From: Stappia sp. 28M-7
GTDB taxonomy: Bacteria > Pseudomonadota > Alphaproteobacteria > Rhizobiales > Stappiaceae
Direction: 5' to 3'
DNA length: 64,000 nt
Assembly (NCBI RefSeq): GCF_014252955.1
Contig: NZ_JACMIA010000001.1
Span: forward strand, 3,432,258-3,496,257
The translations under genes were made by a program, and so were the position numbers. The first letter of the stretch is position 1; each line of letters begins with the position of its first letter. The notes beneath the pieces are model-generated. The model did not search any database. It saw only the letters and a program-made list of their open reading frames with translations, and was not told the DNA's origin. Shown in pieces: positions 43,722 to 52,162 of this stretch.

Positions 43722-44078
43722 CTATCGGACCGTCGGCGACGCGCCGGCAAAGCCGCCGAGCGTCAGGTTGCTGTCGATCGGCTCGAGCTGCACCGGCTTG
43801 ACCGGCACATCCTCGATCCGGGTGATCTGCTCCACCGAGAGCGGCTGCAGCTGAAGATGTTCGTTGTAGCGGTCGACCAGCCGCTGCAGGCGGCTCGGGT
43901 CGTTGAGCAGGCTCCACTCGGCGCGCAGCATCTGCAGCTGCGCCCGCTCGTCCTCGATCTGCCTCTGCAGCGCGGCGACATGCTCGGCCGAGCGTTCGGC
44001 GTCGTGCTTCATGTCGTAGACGGCGGCGGCGGCAGCCAGGACGCCGATGGCGAGGATGACGTTGGTGTAGCGGCTCAT
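43722..44078 (-). CDS. ftsL: cell division protein FtsL
   Basis: FtsL forms a bridge with FtsQ and FtsB and activates FtsWI. This 118-residue bitopic protein has a short cytoplasmic start (MSRYTN), membrane helix ~6-22 (VILAIGVLAAAAAVYDM), then a coiled coil (HVAALQRQIEDERAQLQMLRAEWSLLNDPSRLQRLVDRY). The sequence WSLLNDPSRL is typical. Start at 44078; the longer frame upstream is a shadow of rsmH. Gaps to rsmH (4 bp) and ftsI (9 bp) are minimal. Confidence 0.92.
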   Translation of the reverse strand: MSRYTNVILAIGVLAAAAAVYDMKHDAERSAEHVAALQRQIEDERAQLQMLRAEWSLLNDPSRLQRLVDRYNEHLQLQPLSVEQITRIEDVPVKPVQLEPIDSNLTLGGFAGASPTVR

Positions 44079-44082
44079 GGGT

Positions 44083-45102
44083 TCACTCCTCCCCGGCCGG
44101 CGCGGCGACCGACGGGGCACCGAGTTCGCGGGGGTCGACTTCGCGTGCCGGGGCATCGAGACGGCGGGCGGCGCGCAGCTTGGCGGAGCGCGCACGCGGG
44201 TTGGCCGCGACTTCGTCCTCGCCCGGATCCACCGCGCCGCGATGGAGGGGCTCGAAGGTCGCCGGCGGCACCTCGATATCCGGCATGTGACGGGAACCGC
44301 CGGCGCGGGTACGGCTGCGCTCGGCGACGAATTTCTTGACGATCCGGTCTTCCAGGCTGTGGAAGGTGACGACGACGAGCCGGCCGCCCGGCTTCAGCGC
44401 GCGCTCGGCCGCGGCCAGCGCATCGACCACCTCGTCGAGCTCGCGGTTCACATAGATGCGCAGCGCCTGGAAGGTACGCGTCGCCGGATGGATCTGCTTG
44501 CCCTTGAACGAGCGCCCGACCACCTTCTCGATCACGGCGGCAAGGTCGGAGGTGCGCTCGAAGGGGCGCTCCTTGCGCCGCTCGGCGATCGCTCGCGAGA
44601 CGGCGGACGCGCGCCGCTCCTCGCCGAGAATGCCGATCAGCCGGGTCAGCTCGCGCTGCGGCATGGTGTTGACGACATCCGCCGCCGACAACCCGCGCAC
44701 TTCCATGCGCATGTCCAGCGGCCCGTCGAAACGGAAGGAAAAGCCACGCTCGGCTTCGTCGAGCTGCATGGAGGAAACACCGAGATCCAGCACCACCGCA
44801 TCGACCTGCGGATGGCCGGAGGCCGCCGCGTGGGCATCGAGCGCGGAAAACCGGCCCTCGACCAGCATCAAGCGGCCGCCGCTTGCGGCAACCAGCGCCT
44901 GGCCGCCGGCAATCGCATTGGGATCCCGGTCGATGGCGATCACCTGCGCGCCCGCATCGAGCAGCGCCGAGGTATAGCCGCCGGCACCGAACGTGCCATC
45001 GACGACAGTGGCGCCCGACACGTCGCCGAGCGCCTCCATCACCTCTTTCAGGAGAACCGGAACATGGCGAGGCGCGGCCTCGTCCTTGCGCTGCACCGTC
45101 AT
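44083..45102 (-). CDS. rsmH: 16S rRNA m4C1402 methyltransferase
   Basis: RsmH (MraW) methylates N4 of C1402 in 16S rRNA. The 339-residue enzyme has the family start [16 protein letters not shown]-binding [63 protein letters not shown] and the end block [16 protein letters not shown]. The ATG overlaps the mraZ stop as ATGA. A ~225-nt upstream extension of the frame is a shadow of mraZ. Confidence 0.96.
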   Translation of the reverse strand: MTVQRKDEAAPRHVPVLLKEVMEALGDVSGATVVDGTFGAGGYTSALLDAGAQVIAIDRDPNAIAGGQALVAASGGRLMLVEGRFSALDAHAAASGHPQVDAVVLDLGVSSMQLDEAERGFSFRFDGPLDMRMEVRGLSAADVVNTMPQRELTRLIGILGEERRASAVSRAIAERRKERPFERTSDLAAVIEKVVGRSFKGKQIHPATRTFQALRIYVNRELDEVVDALAAAERALKPGGRLVVVTFHSLEDRIVKKFVAERSRTRAGGSRHMPDIEVPPATFEPLHRGAVDPGEDEVAANPRARSAKLRAARRLDAPAREVDPRELGAPSVAAPAGEE

Positions 45103-45560
45103 TGGCCGCCCCCTGCGCTCGTGCGGGGAGAGGACAGCACGGACATGGCGCGCTTCATCGCGTCCGCGCGGTGGGCGCGGAAGCGCTCGGGCTCCCAGAT
45201 CTGGAACTTGTAACCCTGGCCGACAAAGGTGACCTGGTCCGTCACTCCCGCATGCTCGCGGATCATGTCGGAAAGCATCACCCGGCCGTCTCCATCGATC
45301 TTCAGGGTTTCGCTGGCGCCGTAGAGCGCAGTGGACAGGGCGTCGTGGTCGGCGGTCAGGGTGTCGAGCCCCTCCAGCCGCTTGGCGATCTCCGCCACGA
45401 GCTGGTGACCGCCCGCATCCACCGCCATCTGGTGCAGGGAAGGAAAGCAGTAGAGGCCTTCGAAGCCGTCGCGCGTCAGGGCCTGGCGGAAAGAAGCCGG
45501 AACGGAAACCCGCCCCTTGGCGTCGAGTCGATTTGTGTAGTGCGACACGAAGCCGGACAT
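45099..45560 (-). CDS. mraZ: transcriptional regulator MraZ
   Basis: MraZ is a DNA-binding protein of the AbrB fold that controls its own dcw operon. The 153-residue protein has two SpoVT-AbrB-like halves: [22 protein letters not shown] near the start and [24 protein letters not shown] at ~80-103, with [15 protein letters not shown] following. Start [12 protein letters not shown] at 45560. It is the first gene of the cluster; phased TGGGN boxes lie 160-200 bp upstream. Confidence 0.95.
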   Translation of the reverse strand: MSGFVSHYTNRLDAKGRVSVPASFRQALTRDGFEGLYCFPSLHQMAVDAGGHQLVAEIAKRLEGLDTLTADHDALSTALYGASETLKIDGDGRVMLSDMIREHAGVTDQVTFVGQGYKFQIWEPERFRAHRADAMKRAMSVLSSPRTSAGGGQ

Positions 45561-45720
45561 CGATTCTCTCGCCCCATCGCCGGATGCGTCGCACCCGGCC
45601 ACCGCCTAACTCCCGATCCCTGGAAACGCCGGTGCGTAGCGCAACGCCGGCGGCCCGACCGCATGTCGGCCCGCAATGTCGAATTGTGAGCCGCTTGAGC
45701 CCCGTTGCAGCCTGTCGAAA

Positions 45721-45760
45721 CGGGATGATCTGGGATAGCATGGGACCTTCTGGGCGTCAA
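45721..45760 (-). promoter_or_regulatory. dcw promoter with MraZ boxes
   Basis: On the plus strand TGGGA (45731-45735), TGGGA (45741-45745) and TGGGC (45751-45755) recur with exact 10-bp phasing; CGGGA (45721-45725) could be a fourth, degenerate box. TGGGN repeats spaced by five bases are the known MraZ operator in enterobacteria. On the minus strand TTGACG (45755-45760) and TATCCC (45732-45737) are 17 bp apart, so the boxes sit across the core promoter. The -10 is a weak match. The leader to mraZ would be ~165 nt. Confidence 0.75.
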
Positions 45761-45993
45761 CGGAATCCAATGGTTTCTGCCCCCTCCCGGCCGGTGCGGC
45801 GAAACACCGGAGATCAGTTATCCACCGTTAAGCTTAATTTTCGGTTGCCGGTCGCTTGCATCCTGCAACGCAGTGGATTCGCGGTCTTGCGCGGCGGCTT
45901 CGAGGGTGAAGCGCAATGGTTCCAGCGACTTGCCCACAGGCGCGCGCGCGTGCACCGCACGCGTCGGTCCCGGCTCGCAGCTTCTGCTCGAGC

Positions 45994-46487
45994 GGGAAGA
46001 CACCCGAAGAGGCAGGGGCGCGAGGAACGGCGGAAAGCCACTCCGACGCGAAGCCCACTCTTCGGCTGTCGTCCCGGTTTCGGCGCAGCCGAAGACCGGG
46101 AACCAGTAACCACGGAAGGTCGCGACTGAAGCCGTTGCGCCGCCGCCGGATGGCCAGAGGCTGCCGCTCTCGCGCACCCATCCGCTCCGGCGGATACTGG
46201 ACGCCTGCCTGCGCAGGCGTGACAGCCGTGTAGGTGGCGATGCGCGCCCGTTTCATGCCTGCCGAGGGCGCCAATGGATCCCGGCTCTGCGCTACGCTTG
46301 GCCGGGATGACCTCCGAGAGAAGGCACGCCCCAGCATCCCCTCTGCCGTCACCCCGGCCGCAGGCGAAGCCGGAGAGCCGGGGCCTATTGGTTGCCAGAG
46401 CGGTTGCGGAAGTCCGCCAACCTCTCTCCTCGTCATCACGCACGCAGCGTAGCGCGACCCGGGAAGACGCCCGCAAAGGCAGGGGCA
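45994..46487. repeat. mosaic of REP-like palindromes and a dispersed repeat
   Basis: The ~750 bp between the dcw promoter and rnpB has no credible gene. It holds a 27-bp repeat present twice (45994-46020 and 46461-46487, 23 of 27 identical) and at least four palindromes: 46072-46101 (13-bp stem, one bulge), 46201-46220 (ACGCCTGC/GCAGGCGT), 46278-46308 (ATCCCGGC/GCCGGGAT) and 46352-46383 (CCCCGGC/GCCGGGG). This is the look of REP-like or mosaic intergenic elements of alphaproteobacteria. The spurious frames here are Arg/Pro-rich and unlike protein. Confidence 0.7.
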
Positions 46488-46559
46488 AAAAAACACCTGC
46501 CGAGGACGCCCTCGCGCCCCGGCTGGCGCCGGGCAGATCATCGAAACAGGGAGGGAAAA

Positions 46560-46957
46560 GGTGTCAGCCGGCCTGTAAGCCGGGTTTTGTATGGCGCGAC
46601 ATTGCTGCCGCACGTGACGGCCATTCATCTGGGACGCCCGTTGCCGGGCGCCTCGCGCAACCAACCCGGGCGGCTGGTCTGGAAAGGACCGGATTCCTTG
46701 CGGAATCCGCGCCGCCCCTATTCGGTTTTGCTCCCGGTGGGGTTTACCGTGCCGCTTCCGTTGCCGGTCGCGCGGTGGGCTCTTACCCCACCCTTTCACC
46801 CTTACCGCGGCCGCAGCCGCGGCGGTTTGCTTTCTGTGGCACTTTCCCTGGGGTCGCCCCCGCCGGGCGTTACCCGGCACCGTTTTTCCGTGGAGCCCGG
46901 ACTTTCCTCCCCTGCGGCGTTTCCGCACTTGCAGGAGCGGCCGTCCAGCCGGCTGAC
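46560..46957 (-). ncRNA. rnpB: RNase P RNA, bacterial type A
   Basis: The catalytic RNA that matures tRNA 5' ends. On the minus strand the hallmark GAGGAAAGTCCGGGCTCC is present near the 5' end, followed downstream by the CACAGAAAGCAAACCGCC block, the GGTAAGGGTGAAAGGGTG region and GGTAAGAGCCCACCG. The terminal P1 helix is perfect: GTCAGCCGGC at the 5' end (46948-46957) pairs with GCCGGCTGAC at the 3' end (46563-46572). Length (~398 nt) is normal. A TTTT tract follows the 3' end. Confidence 0.95.
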
Positions 46958-46963
46958 GCGCGA

Positions 46964-46992
46964 CTGGTATGCGCCGCGGGCCCTTCGGTCAA
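46964..46992 (-). promoter_or_regulatory. rnpB promoter
   Basis: Minus-strand TTGACC (46987-46992) and TACCAG (46964-46969) are 17 bp apart. Initiation seven bases downstream falls at 46957, exactly where the P1 helix of the RNA begins. The -35 overlaps the last codons of the MocR gene. Confidence 0.6.
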
Positions 46993-48443
46993 GCGCGACG
47001 CTTCTCGGCCCCTGCCAGAGCGCCCGCCACCGCCTCGGCGCATGCCTGCGCCTCCCCGCCCTGCGCGCCGGCAAAGCCGATGACGAGGCCGGACGGGTTG
47101 CAGGCGATGCCATAGGGCGAGAGGGCCGCAACGCCGAAGCCGAGGGCGTTGACCCTCGCAGCGATCGCGAGGTCGTCGACCGCCCCGGCAAAGCGCAGGG
47201 CAAGCTGCACGCCGCCGACCGGGTCCGGCACATCCGCCGCCGTACCTAACCTCTGCCGCAGGGCGGCGGCCAGCTCCCGCCCCCGCGCCTCGCAGGTCTC
47301 CTGCACCCGCCGCAGATGGGCCCGGTAGCGGCCCGAGGCAATGAAGTCGGCAAGCGCGGCCTGCGTCATCACGTTGGCGAGCATGCCCGAGACACGCTGC
47401 GCCACCGCCAGCGGGCCGGCCAGATGTTCCGGCACCACCATGTAGGCCACCCTGAGGCCCGGCAGCATGCTCTTGGAGAAGGTGCCGAGATAGATCACCT
47501 CTCCCTCCGCGCCGAGCCCCTGCATCGCCGCGAGAGGCCGCCCGGAAAACAGGAATTCGCTGTCGTAGTCGTCCTCCAGTACCACCCCGCCGCAGGCACG
47601 CGCCGCATCCAGCACCATCGCGCGGCGCGCCAGCGACATGCGTGTGCCATAGGGATACTGGTGCGAGGGGGTGACGTAGATCAGCCGCGGCGGTCGCCGG
47701 TCGGTGACGAGGCGCGGGTCCGCACCGTCCGCGTCGACGGGCATCGACACGATGTCGAGCCCGGCTGCGGTGAAGGCGGCGCGTGCGCCGAGATAGCCGG
47801 GATCCTCCAGCCATGCGGCCTCGCCGGGATCCGCCAGAGCGCTCGCCAGCAGGTTGAGGCTCGCCTGGGTCGACGGGGTGACGATGATGCGCTCCGGCGT
47901 TGCCCTGACGCCGCGCTCGGCGGCCAGATAGGCGGTAAGTTCCCCGCGCAGTTCGCCAAGCCCCTGCGTCTCGCCATAGCTCAGCACGTCGCCGCGCAGG
48001 CGGCGGGCCGCGCGGCGCAGCGTCCGCGCCCATTCGTCGGCCGGAAACCGGTCGATGCTCGGCGTGCCGGGCTCCAGCTTTCCCCCGCGCCGGCGCTGGG
48101 TCGCGGACCAGGGATTGTTGCTCATCGCCCGTCCGCGCGCCGACAGGGCGACCGCCCTTGCGGAGATCGCCGGCGCCTCGCCCTCGCCCCACAGGCCGAC
48201 ACGCGCGACCTTCGGCGCCGACCCGCCGCGCACGGTGACGATCCCCTCCGCCACCAGAAGCTCGTAGGCCGCGTTGACCGAGTTGCGGGAGATGCCGAGC
48301 GCTGCCGCCAATGCCCGGCTGGACGGCAGGCGCGCGCCCTCGGCCAGACGCCCGTCGCCGATGGCCTCGCGCACACCGCGATAGACCTGCTCGGGCAGCG
48401 GCAAGGCAGCGGAGCGATCGATGGACAGGAGGCCGTCGAGCAT
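46989..48443 (-). CDS. MocR-type transcriptional regulator
   Basis: A 484-residue fusion of a GntR winged-helix domain and an aminotransferase-like PLP domain. The N-terminal DNA-binding part (~10-75) reads LPEQVYRGVREAIGDGRLAEGARLPSSRALAAALGISRNSVNAAYELL. The aminotransferase part contains LSYGETQGLGELRGELTAYL, TPSTQASLNLL, EDDYDSEF and the PLP-lysine region LGTFSKSMLPGLRVAYM. Such regulators often sense PLP or an amino compound. It is divergent from a flavin split-barrel gene, a frequent arrangement for PdxR-like MocR proteins. The start MLDGLLSIDR at 48443 excludes 31 poor upstream codons. Confidence 0.9.
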   Translation of the reverse strand: MLDGLLSIDRSAALPLPEQVYRGVREAIGDGRLAEGARLPSSRALAAALGISRNSVNAAYELLVAEGIVTVRGGSAPKVARVGLWGEGEAPAISARAVALSARGRAMSNNPWSATQRRRGGKLEPGTPSIDRFPADEWARTLRRAARRLRGDVLSYGETQGLGELRGELTAYLAAERGVRATPERIIVTPSTQASLNLLASALADPGEAAWLEDPGYLGARAAFTAAGLDIVSMPVDADGADPRLVTDRRPPRLIYVTPSHQYPYGTRMSLARRAMVLDAARACGGVVLEDDYDSEFLFSGRPLAAMQGLGAEGEVIYLGTFSKSMLPGLRVAYMVVPEHLAGPLAVAQRVSGMLANVMTQAALADFIASGRYRAHLRRVQETCEARGRELAAALRQRLGTAADVPDPVGGVQLALRFAGAVDDLAIAARVNALGFGVAALSPYGIACNPSGLVIGFAGAQGGEAQACAEAVAGALAGAEKRRA

Positions 48444-48479
48444 GACTGGATCCTTCAAAAAATCCGAAAGCGGACCTTC

Positions 48480-48491
48480 ACTGGAACCAGT
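48480..48491. promoter_or_regulatory. inverted repeat between divergent mocR and flavin-protein genes
   Basis: ACTGG-AA-CCAGT lies in the 122-bp divergent region, 37 bp from the MocR start. It is a plausible operator for the MocR regulator; the related GGACCTTC nearby could be part of a larger site. No second full copy is seen. Confidence 0.35.
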
Positions 48492-48565
48492 TTGATGGCA
48501 CATTCCACGCCGAAGCGCAAAGGCGCCGCACAGCACAGGCGCCGCAAAGCGAGGAACCGCAATCG

Positions 48566-49300
48566 ATGAGCGACCCCGAGATCGACCAGGCCGCCACGCC
48601 GGCCACCCGGCGCAGCCGCCGCGCCTCCCTGCCCCGCCATGCGAGGGTTCGGGTGGGCAAGCGCGAGGTCGCGGACCCGGCCGCCGCCTTCGAGGTGCTG
48701 GATCTCGCCCGCATCGCCCATGTCGGCTTCGTCGACGAGGGTCGGCCGATGGTCATCCCGATGCTGCACGCCCGCATCAAGCGCACGCTCTACATCCACG
48801 GCGCCAAGGCGACGCGCATCGTCAAGGGGATGCGGGACCGCGCGCCGGTGTGTCTCACCGTGACGCTGCTGGACGGCATCGTCGTCGCCCGCTCCGCCTT
48901 TCACCACTCGATGAACTACCGCTCGGTGGTGGTGCATGGCACGGCCCGACATGTCATCAACGACTGGGAGCGCAAGGCCGCGCTTGTCGCCCTCACCGAC
49001 CGGCTGTTGCCGGGCCGCTGGGACGAGGTGCGGCCGATGACCGACAAGGAGCTCGCCGCCACCGGGGTGCTCGCCATCGAGGTCGAGCACATCACCATGA
49101 AGCGGCGCGAAGGGCCTCCGGTCGACGATGCGGACGACTATGCCCTCCCCGTATGGGCCGGCGTCGTCGAGCTGGCCGAGACGGTCACCGCCGTCACGCC
49201 GGACGAGCGTCTTGCCGCGGACGTGCCGCGTCCGCGCTCGCTGCGCGACCTGGAAAGCGCTGCCTCGCCGGGCCTCAGCCGCGAGCGAGGAGCTGCTTGA
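48566..49300 (+). CDS. FMN split-barrel (pyridoxamine-phosphate oxidase-like) protein
   Basis: A 244-residue protein of the flavin-nucleotide-binding split-barrel group (NimA/PNPOx-like). Recognisable segments are LDLARIAHVGFVDEGRPMVIPMLHARIKRTLYIHGAK, RAPVCLTVTLLDGIVVARSAFHHSMNYRSVVVHGTA and WDEVRPMTDKEL. It lacks the full PdxH signature, so true pyridoxamine-phosphate oxidation is unlikely; FMN or heme binding is possible. It is divergent from the MocR regulator. Its last 26 bases overlap the convergent lytic transglycosylase gene. Confidence 0.82.
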   Translation: MSDPEIDQAATPATRRSRRASLPRHARVRVGKREVADPAAAFEVLDLARIAHVGFVDEGRPMVIPMLHARIKRTLYIHGAKATRIVKGMRDRAPVCLTVTLLDGIVVARSAFHHSMNYRSVVVHGTARHVINDWERKAALVALTDRLLPGRWDEVRPMTDKELAATGVLAIEVEHITMKRREGPPVDDADDYALPVWAGVVELAETVTAVTPDERLAADVPRPRSLRDLESAASPGLSRERGAA

Positions 49301-49775
49301 CCTTGCCGCAATAGCGCCGGCTCACCGGGTTCATGCGCTTGGCGAAGTGACCGGCATTGTAGCGCAGGATCGTGCCGCACACGTCGCCGCCGGCGCGCTT
49401 GTGGGCGCCTGCCAGGTACTTCATGCCGTAGGTGATGTTGGTCTTGGGGTCGTAGAGCGCCTTGGCGCTGCCGCGGAAGCCGACGCCCCGCGCCGTCTGC
49501 GGCTTGATCTGCATCAGGCCGATTTCGCCGGCCCGTCCGCGAGCCCGCGGATTGTAGTTGCTTTCCACCCGCACAACCGCGTGGGCCAGTTCCACCGGCA
49601 CGCCGTGCTTGCGTGCTTCCGCGGTGATCATGGCGTCGTATTTCTCGGCGCGTGCCCCGGCCTCGAGGATCTTCGGATCGACCGTCGTGGTGGAGACCGC
49701 AGCCGTCTGGCATGCCCCTGCGGAAAGAGCCAAGAGGAGCGCACCGATGAGACGCGGCGCCTTGAAGTTGATCAT
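49275..49775 (-). CDS. small lytic transglycosylase (SLT domain), probable lipoprotein
   Basis: A 166-residue secreted peptidoglycan lyase. The signal region ends in LSAGACQ, a weak lipobox that would place a lipid on Cys22. The SLT catalytic glutamate lies in AVVRVESNYNPRARGRAGEIGLMQIKPQTARGVGF, followed by NITYGMKYLAG and ILRYNAG, all typical family 1 motifs. The start is either the ATG at 49775 or a TTG five codons earlier. The 3' end overlaps the convergent flavin-protein gene by 26 bp. Confidence 0.85.
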   Translation of the reverse strand: MINFKAPRLIGALLLALSAGACQTAAVSTTTVDPKILEAGARAEKYDAMITAEARKHGVPVELAHAVVRVESNYNPRARGRAGEIGLMQIKPQTARGVGFRGSAKALYDPKTNITYGMKYLAGAHKRAGGDVCGTILRYNAGHFAKRMNPVSRRYCGKVKQLLARG

Positions 49776-50012
49776 GTGCCCGACCTTCAAACTGTTTGTC
49801 GTTGTTGAGAGGCCGGCTGTATGGCGGTGCGGTAAGACGGAAATCCGGCACCGAAGATCACGAAATGTTACAAAAACGCCGATAAAATATGGCTAAAACG
49901 TGCAGAAATCCTCGTCATTGACGAAAGCAAGGCCATCATCCCGGCAAACATGGCCGGGAGATGGCGGTGATTTGCAGATGTTGCGATGCAGCAATCGGCT
50001 CGGGACGCAGCG

Positions 50013-50768
50013 TCAGCCGAGCTGTGGAACTTTTTGCAAAAGTCGGTGCAGCGTCGCGATGGTCGACATGTCGGCGATGCCGTCGACCCGCTCGCGGCGG
50101 TGGTGGCGCTGGAAGGCGGCGACCGCCGCCCGCGTGCGCTCGTCGAAGACCCCGGTGATCGGCATCTCGAACCCGTAGAGCGCCAGCATCGACTGCAGCG
50201 CCTCGACGGGCTGGCCGCCGTCGCCCAGCTGGAAGAAGCGCCCGCCCGATACCGGCTCCGGCGCGACATGCAGGCCGACGCCTGCCGCCGCCAGCCTGTC
50301 CCAGGGAAACAGCTCGCCCGGATCCTCCTTGCGCTCCGGCGCCACGTCCGAATGCCCCAGCACGTCGTGGGGCGCGATCCCGTGCCGGGCGCAGATATCC
50401 CGGGCCAGTTCGATCACGGACTGCACCTGCGCGTCCGGGAAAGGCCGGTAGCCGTTCTCGTGGCCCGGATTGACGATCTCGATGCCGATGGAGCGCGAGT
50501 TGATGTCCCGCTCGCCCTTCCAGTAGGAGCGCCCCGCATGCCAGGCCCGCCGGCTTTCCGGCACCAGCTGCAGGATCGACCCGTCCTCATCGACCACGTA
50601 ATGGGCCGAGACCTCGGCGCGCGGGTCGCACAGCCGCTGCAGGGCCTCTTCGCCGCTGGTCATGCCGGTATAGTGCAGCAGCAGCAGGCTGACCGGACCA
50701 GCCCGATCGTTGTGGTTCGGCGAAGGCCTCAGCCGCGCCGGCAGTCCGGTATCCGTCTTCACGCCCAT
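50013..50768 (-). CDS. N-acetylmuramoyl-L-alanine amidase with peptidoglycan-binding domain
   Basis: A 251-residue Amidase_2 enzyme (AmpD/AmiD type) that cleaves the MurNAc-L-Ala bond. Zinc ligands fit LLLHYTGM (H32), LGHSDVAP (H139) and KEDPG (D149); WHAGRSYW and SIGIEIVNPG are also conserved. Residues ~180-247 are a PG_binding_1 domain (GQPVEALQSMLALYGFEMPITGVFDERTRAAVAAFQRHHR). No signal peptide is seen, so it may act on anhydro-muropeptides in the cytoplasm or leave by an unseen route. Confidence 0.9.
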   Translation of the reverse strand: MGVKTDTGLPARLRPSPNHNDRAGPVSLLLLHYTGMTSGEEALQRLCDPRAEVSAHYVVDEDGSILQLVPESRRAWHAGRSYWKGERDINSRSIGIEIVNPGHENGYRPFPDAQVQSVIELARDICARHGIAPHDVLGHSDVAPERKEDPGELFPWDRLAAAGVGLHVAPEPVSGGRFFQLGDGGQPVEALQSMLALYGFEMPITGVFDERTRAAVAAFQRHHRRERVDGIADMSTIATLHRLLQKVPQLG

Positions 50769-50790
50769 TGCATGTCTTTCCGTGATGCTC

Positions 50791-51417
50791 TCAGCGGTCC
50801 TGCAAGGCGAGCCTGACCCCGAGCGCGCAGTAGATGCCCCCGACCACCTTGCCCTGCCACTTCAGGACGACGGGGTTGCGTCGGAGGAAATTTCCGAGCC
50901 GGCCCGCGGCCAGCGCGAACACAACGGTGCTGAACAGCCCGATCAGCACGAACAGGATCCCCAGCACGAGAAGCTGCAGCGCCGCCGACCCGTTCTCCGG
51001 TTTCACGAATTGCGGCAGGAACGCCAGGAAGAACAGGGCCGTCTTCGGGTTCAGCACTTCGGCCAGCACCGCCTGGCGGAACGCCGCCGCCGCGCCGATG
51101 GCCCGCGTCCCGGCGGACAGGTCGGTGGAAGGCCGCTCGAACAGGGCGCGGATGCCGAGATAGATCAGGTAAGCCGCGCCCAGATACTTGATGATCGAGA
51201 ACAACACGGCGGACGTTGCGATGATCGCCGAAAGACCGACCACCGCCATCACGGTGTGCACCAGGTCGCCGGCGGCGATGCCGGCTCCGGTCGAGATGCC
51301 GACCCGTGTCCCCGACGTCGTCGCCCGCGCCACCGTCAACAGCGTCGCCGGCCCCGGAATGAAGACGAACCCCAGGACGATCGCCACATAGGCCGCAAGC
51401 GTCGTCGCATCGATCAT
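50791..51417 (-). CDS. LysE-family exporter
   Basis: A 208-residue membrane protein with about six helices of the LysE/RhtB family, which exports amino acids or related metabolites. Family marks are FIPGPATLLTVARATTSGTRVGISTGAGIAAGDLVH and ALFFLAFLPQFV. The substrate is unknown. Start MIDATTLAAYVAIVLGF. It lies between the amidase and a TerB/J-domain gene on the same strand. Confidence 0.88.
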   Translation of the reverse strand: MIDATTLAAYVAIVLGFVFIPGPATLLTVARATTSGTRVGISTGAGIAAGDLVHTVMAVVGLSAIIATSAVLFSIIKYLGAAYLIYLGIRALFERPSTDLSAGTRAIGAAAAFRQAVLAEVLNPKTALFFLAFLPQFVKPENGSAALQLLVLGILFVLIGLFSTVVFALAAGRLGNFLRRNPVVLKWQGKVVGGIYCALGVRLALQDR

Positions 51418-51448
51418 CGCCCTGTCTCCCTCATGGTGTCGTCGCCGG

Positions 51449-52147
51449 TCACAGCCCCCGCTCCGCCGCGATCTTGGCATAGGCGACGTTCAGCGCCGCC
51501 AACCGGTCGTTGGCGATGCGCACGAACTCTTCCGGCACGCCGCGTGCGATCAGCCGGTCGGGATGGGTTTCCGCCACCAGCTTGCGGTAGTGTCGCTTGA
51601 TCTCCTCGTCCGGCACGCTGCCGGCAATCCCCAGCACCCGGTACGGGTCCTCCTCGCTGCGCACATGGCGGGCGAGGATCTGGTTGAAGGCCCGCTCGTC
51701 CAGCCCGAAGATCTCGGCAATGCGCTCCAGGTAGGCCAGCTCGTATTCGTGGACGATGCCGTCCGCCTTGGCGATGTGGAACAGGGCATCGAGAATGTCC
51801 ACCCGGATTTCCGGGTCGTCCGGAAACAGCGCCGCCAGCCGCTGCGCATAGGTCTCGAAGCCGGCCACGTCCTGCTTGGCCAGGTTGAACAGCCGGGCGA
51901 CGTTCCGCTCCTCTCCGGCGGGAATGTCGAACACGTCGAGAAAGGCGATCTCCTCGTCGCCCGTCACCACGCCGTCGGCCTTGGCCATCTTGGCCGACAG
52001 CGCGATCATGGCGACGGTGAAGGCGACCGCCCGGTCGCCCCGCCCTTCGCCCGCCGAAACGATGAATTGCACGATGCGGTCGACGATCTGGGCACCGCCC
52101 GCGCCGATTGCCGCCGCCACCGCACTGATCGCAGACCAGATGTTCAT
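51449..52147 (-). CDS. DjlA-like TerB and J-domain protein
   Basis: A 232-residue protein with a TerB-like helical domain (~40-150: AVAFTVAMIALSAKMAKADGVVTGDEEIAFLDVF and DALFHIAKADGIVHEYELAYLERIAEIFGL) and a C-terminal J domain (~168-232) with the essential HPD motif in AETHPDRL. DjlA-type proteins stimulate DnaK at the membrane. The N-terminus is only mildly hydrophobic, so membrane anchoring is uncertain. Confidence 0.87.
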   Translation of the reverse strand: MNIWSAISAVAAAIGAGGAQIVDRIVQFIVSAGEGRGDRAVAFTVAMIALSAKMAKADGVVTGDEEIAFLDVFDIPAGEERNVARLFNLAKQDVAGFETYAQRLAALFPDDPEIRVDILDALFHIAKADGIVHEYELAYLERIAEIFGLDERAFNQILARHVRSEEDPYRVLGIAGSVPDEEIKRHYRKLVAETHPDRLIARGVPEEFVRIANDRLAALNVAYAKIAAERGL

Positions 52148-52162
52148 GTCGCCGTTGCCGCC

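Noticed and set aside
46274-47083. Plus-strand frames across 46.2-47.2 kb
   Set aside because: They run through the RNase P RNA gene and REP-like repeats; the translations are Pro/Arg-rich and lack an RBS.
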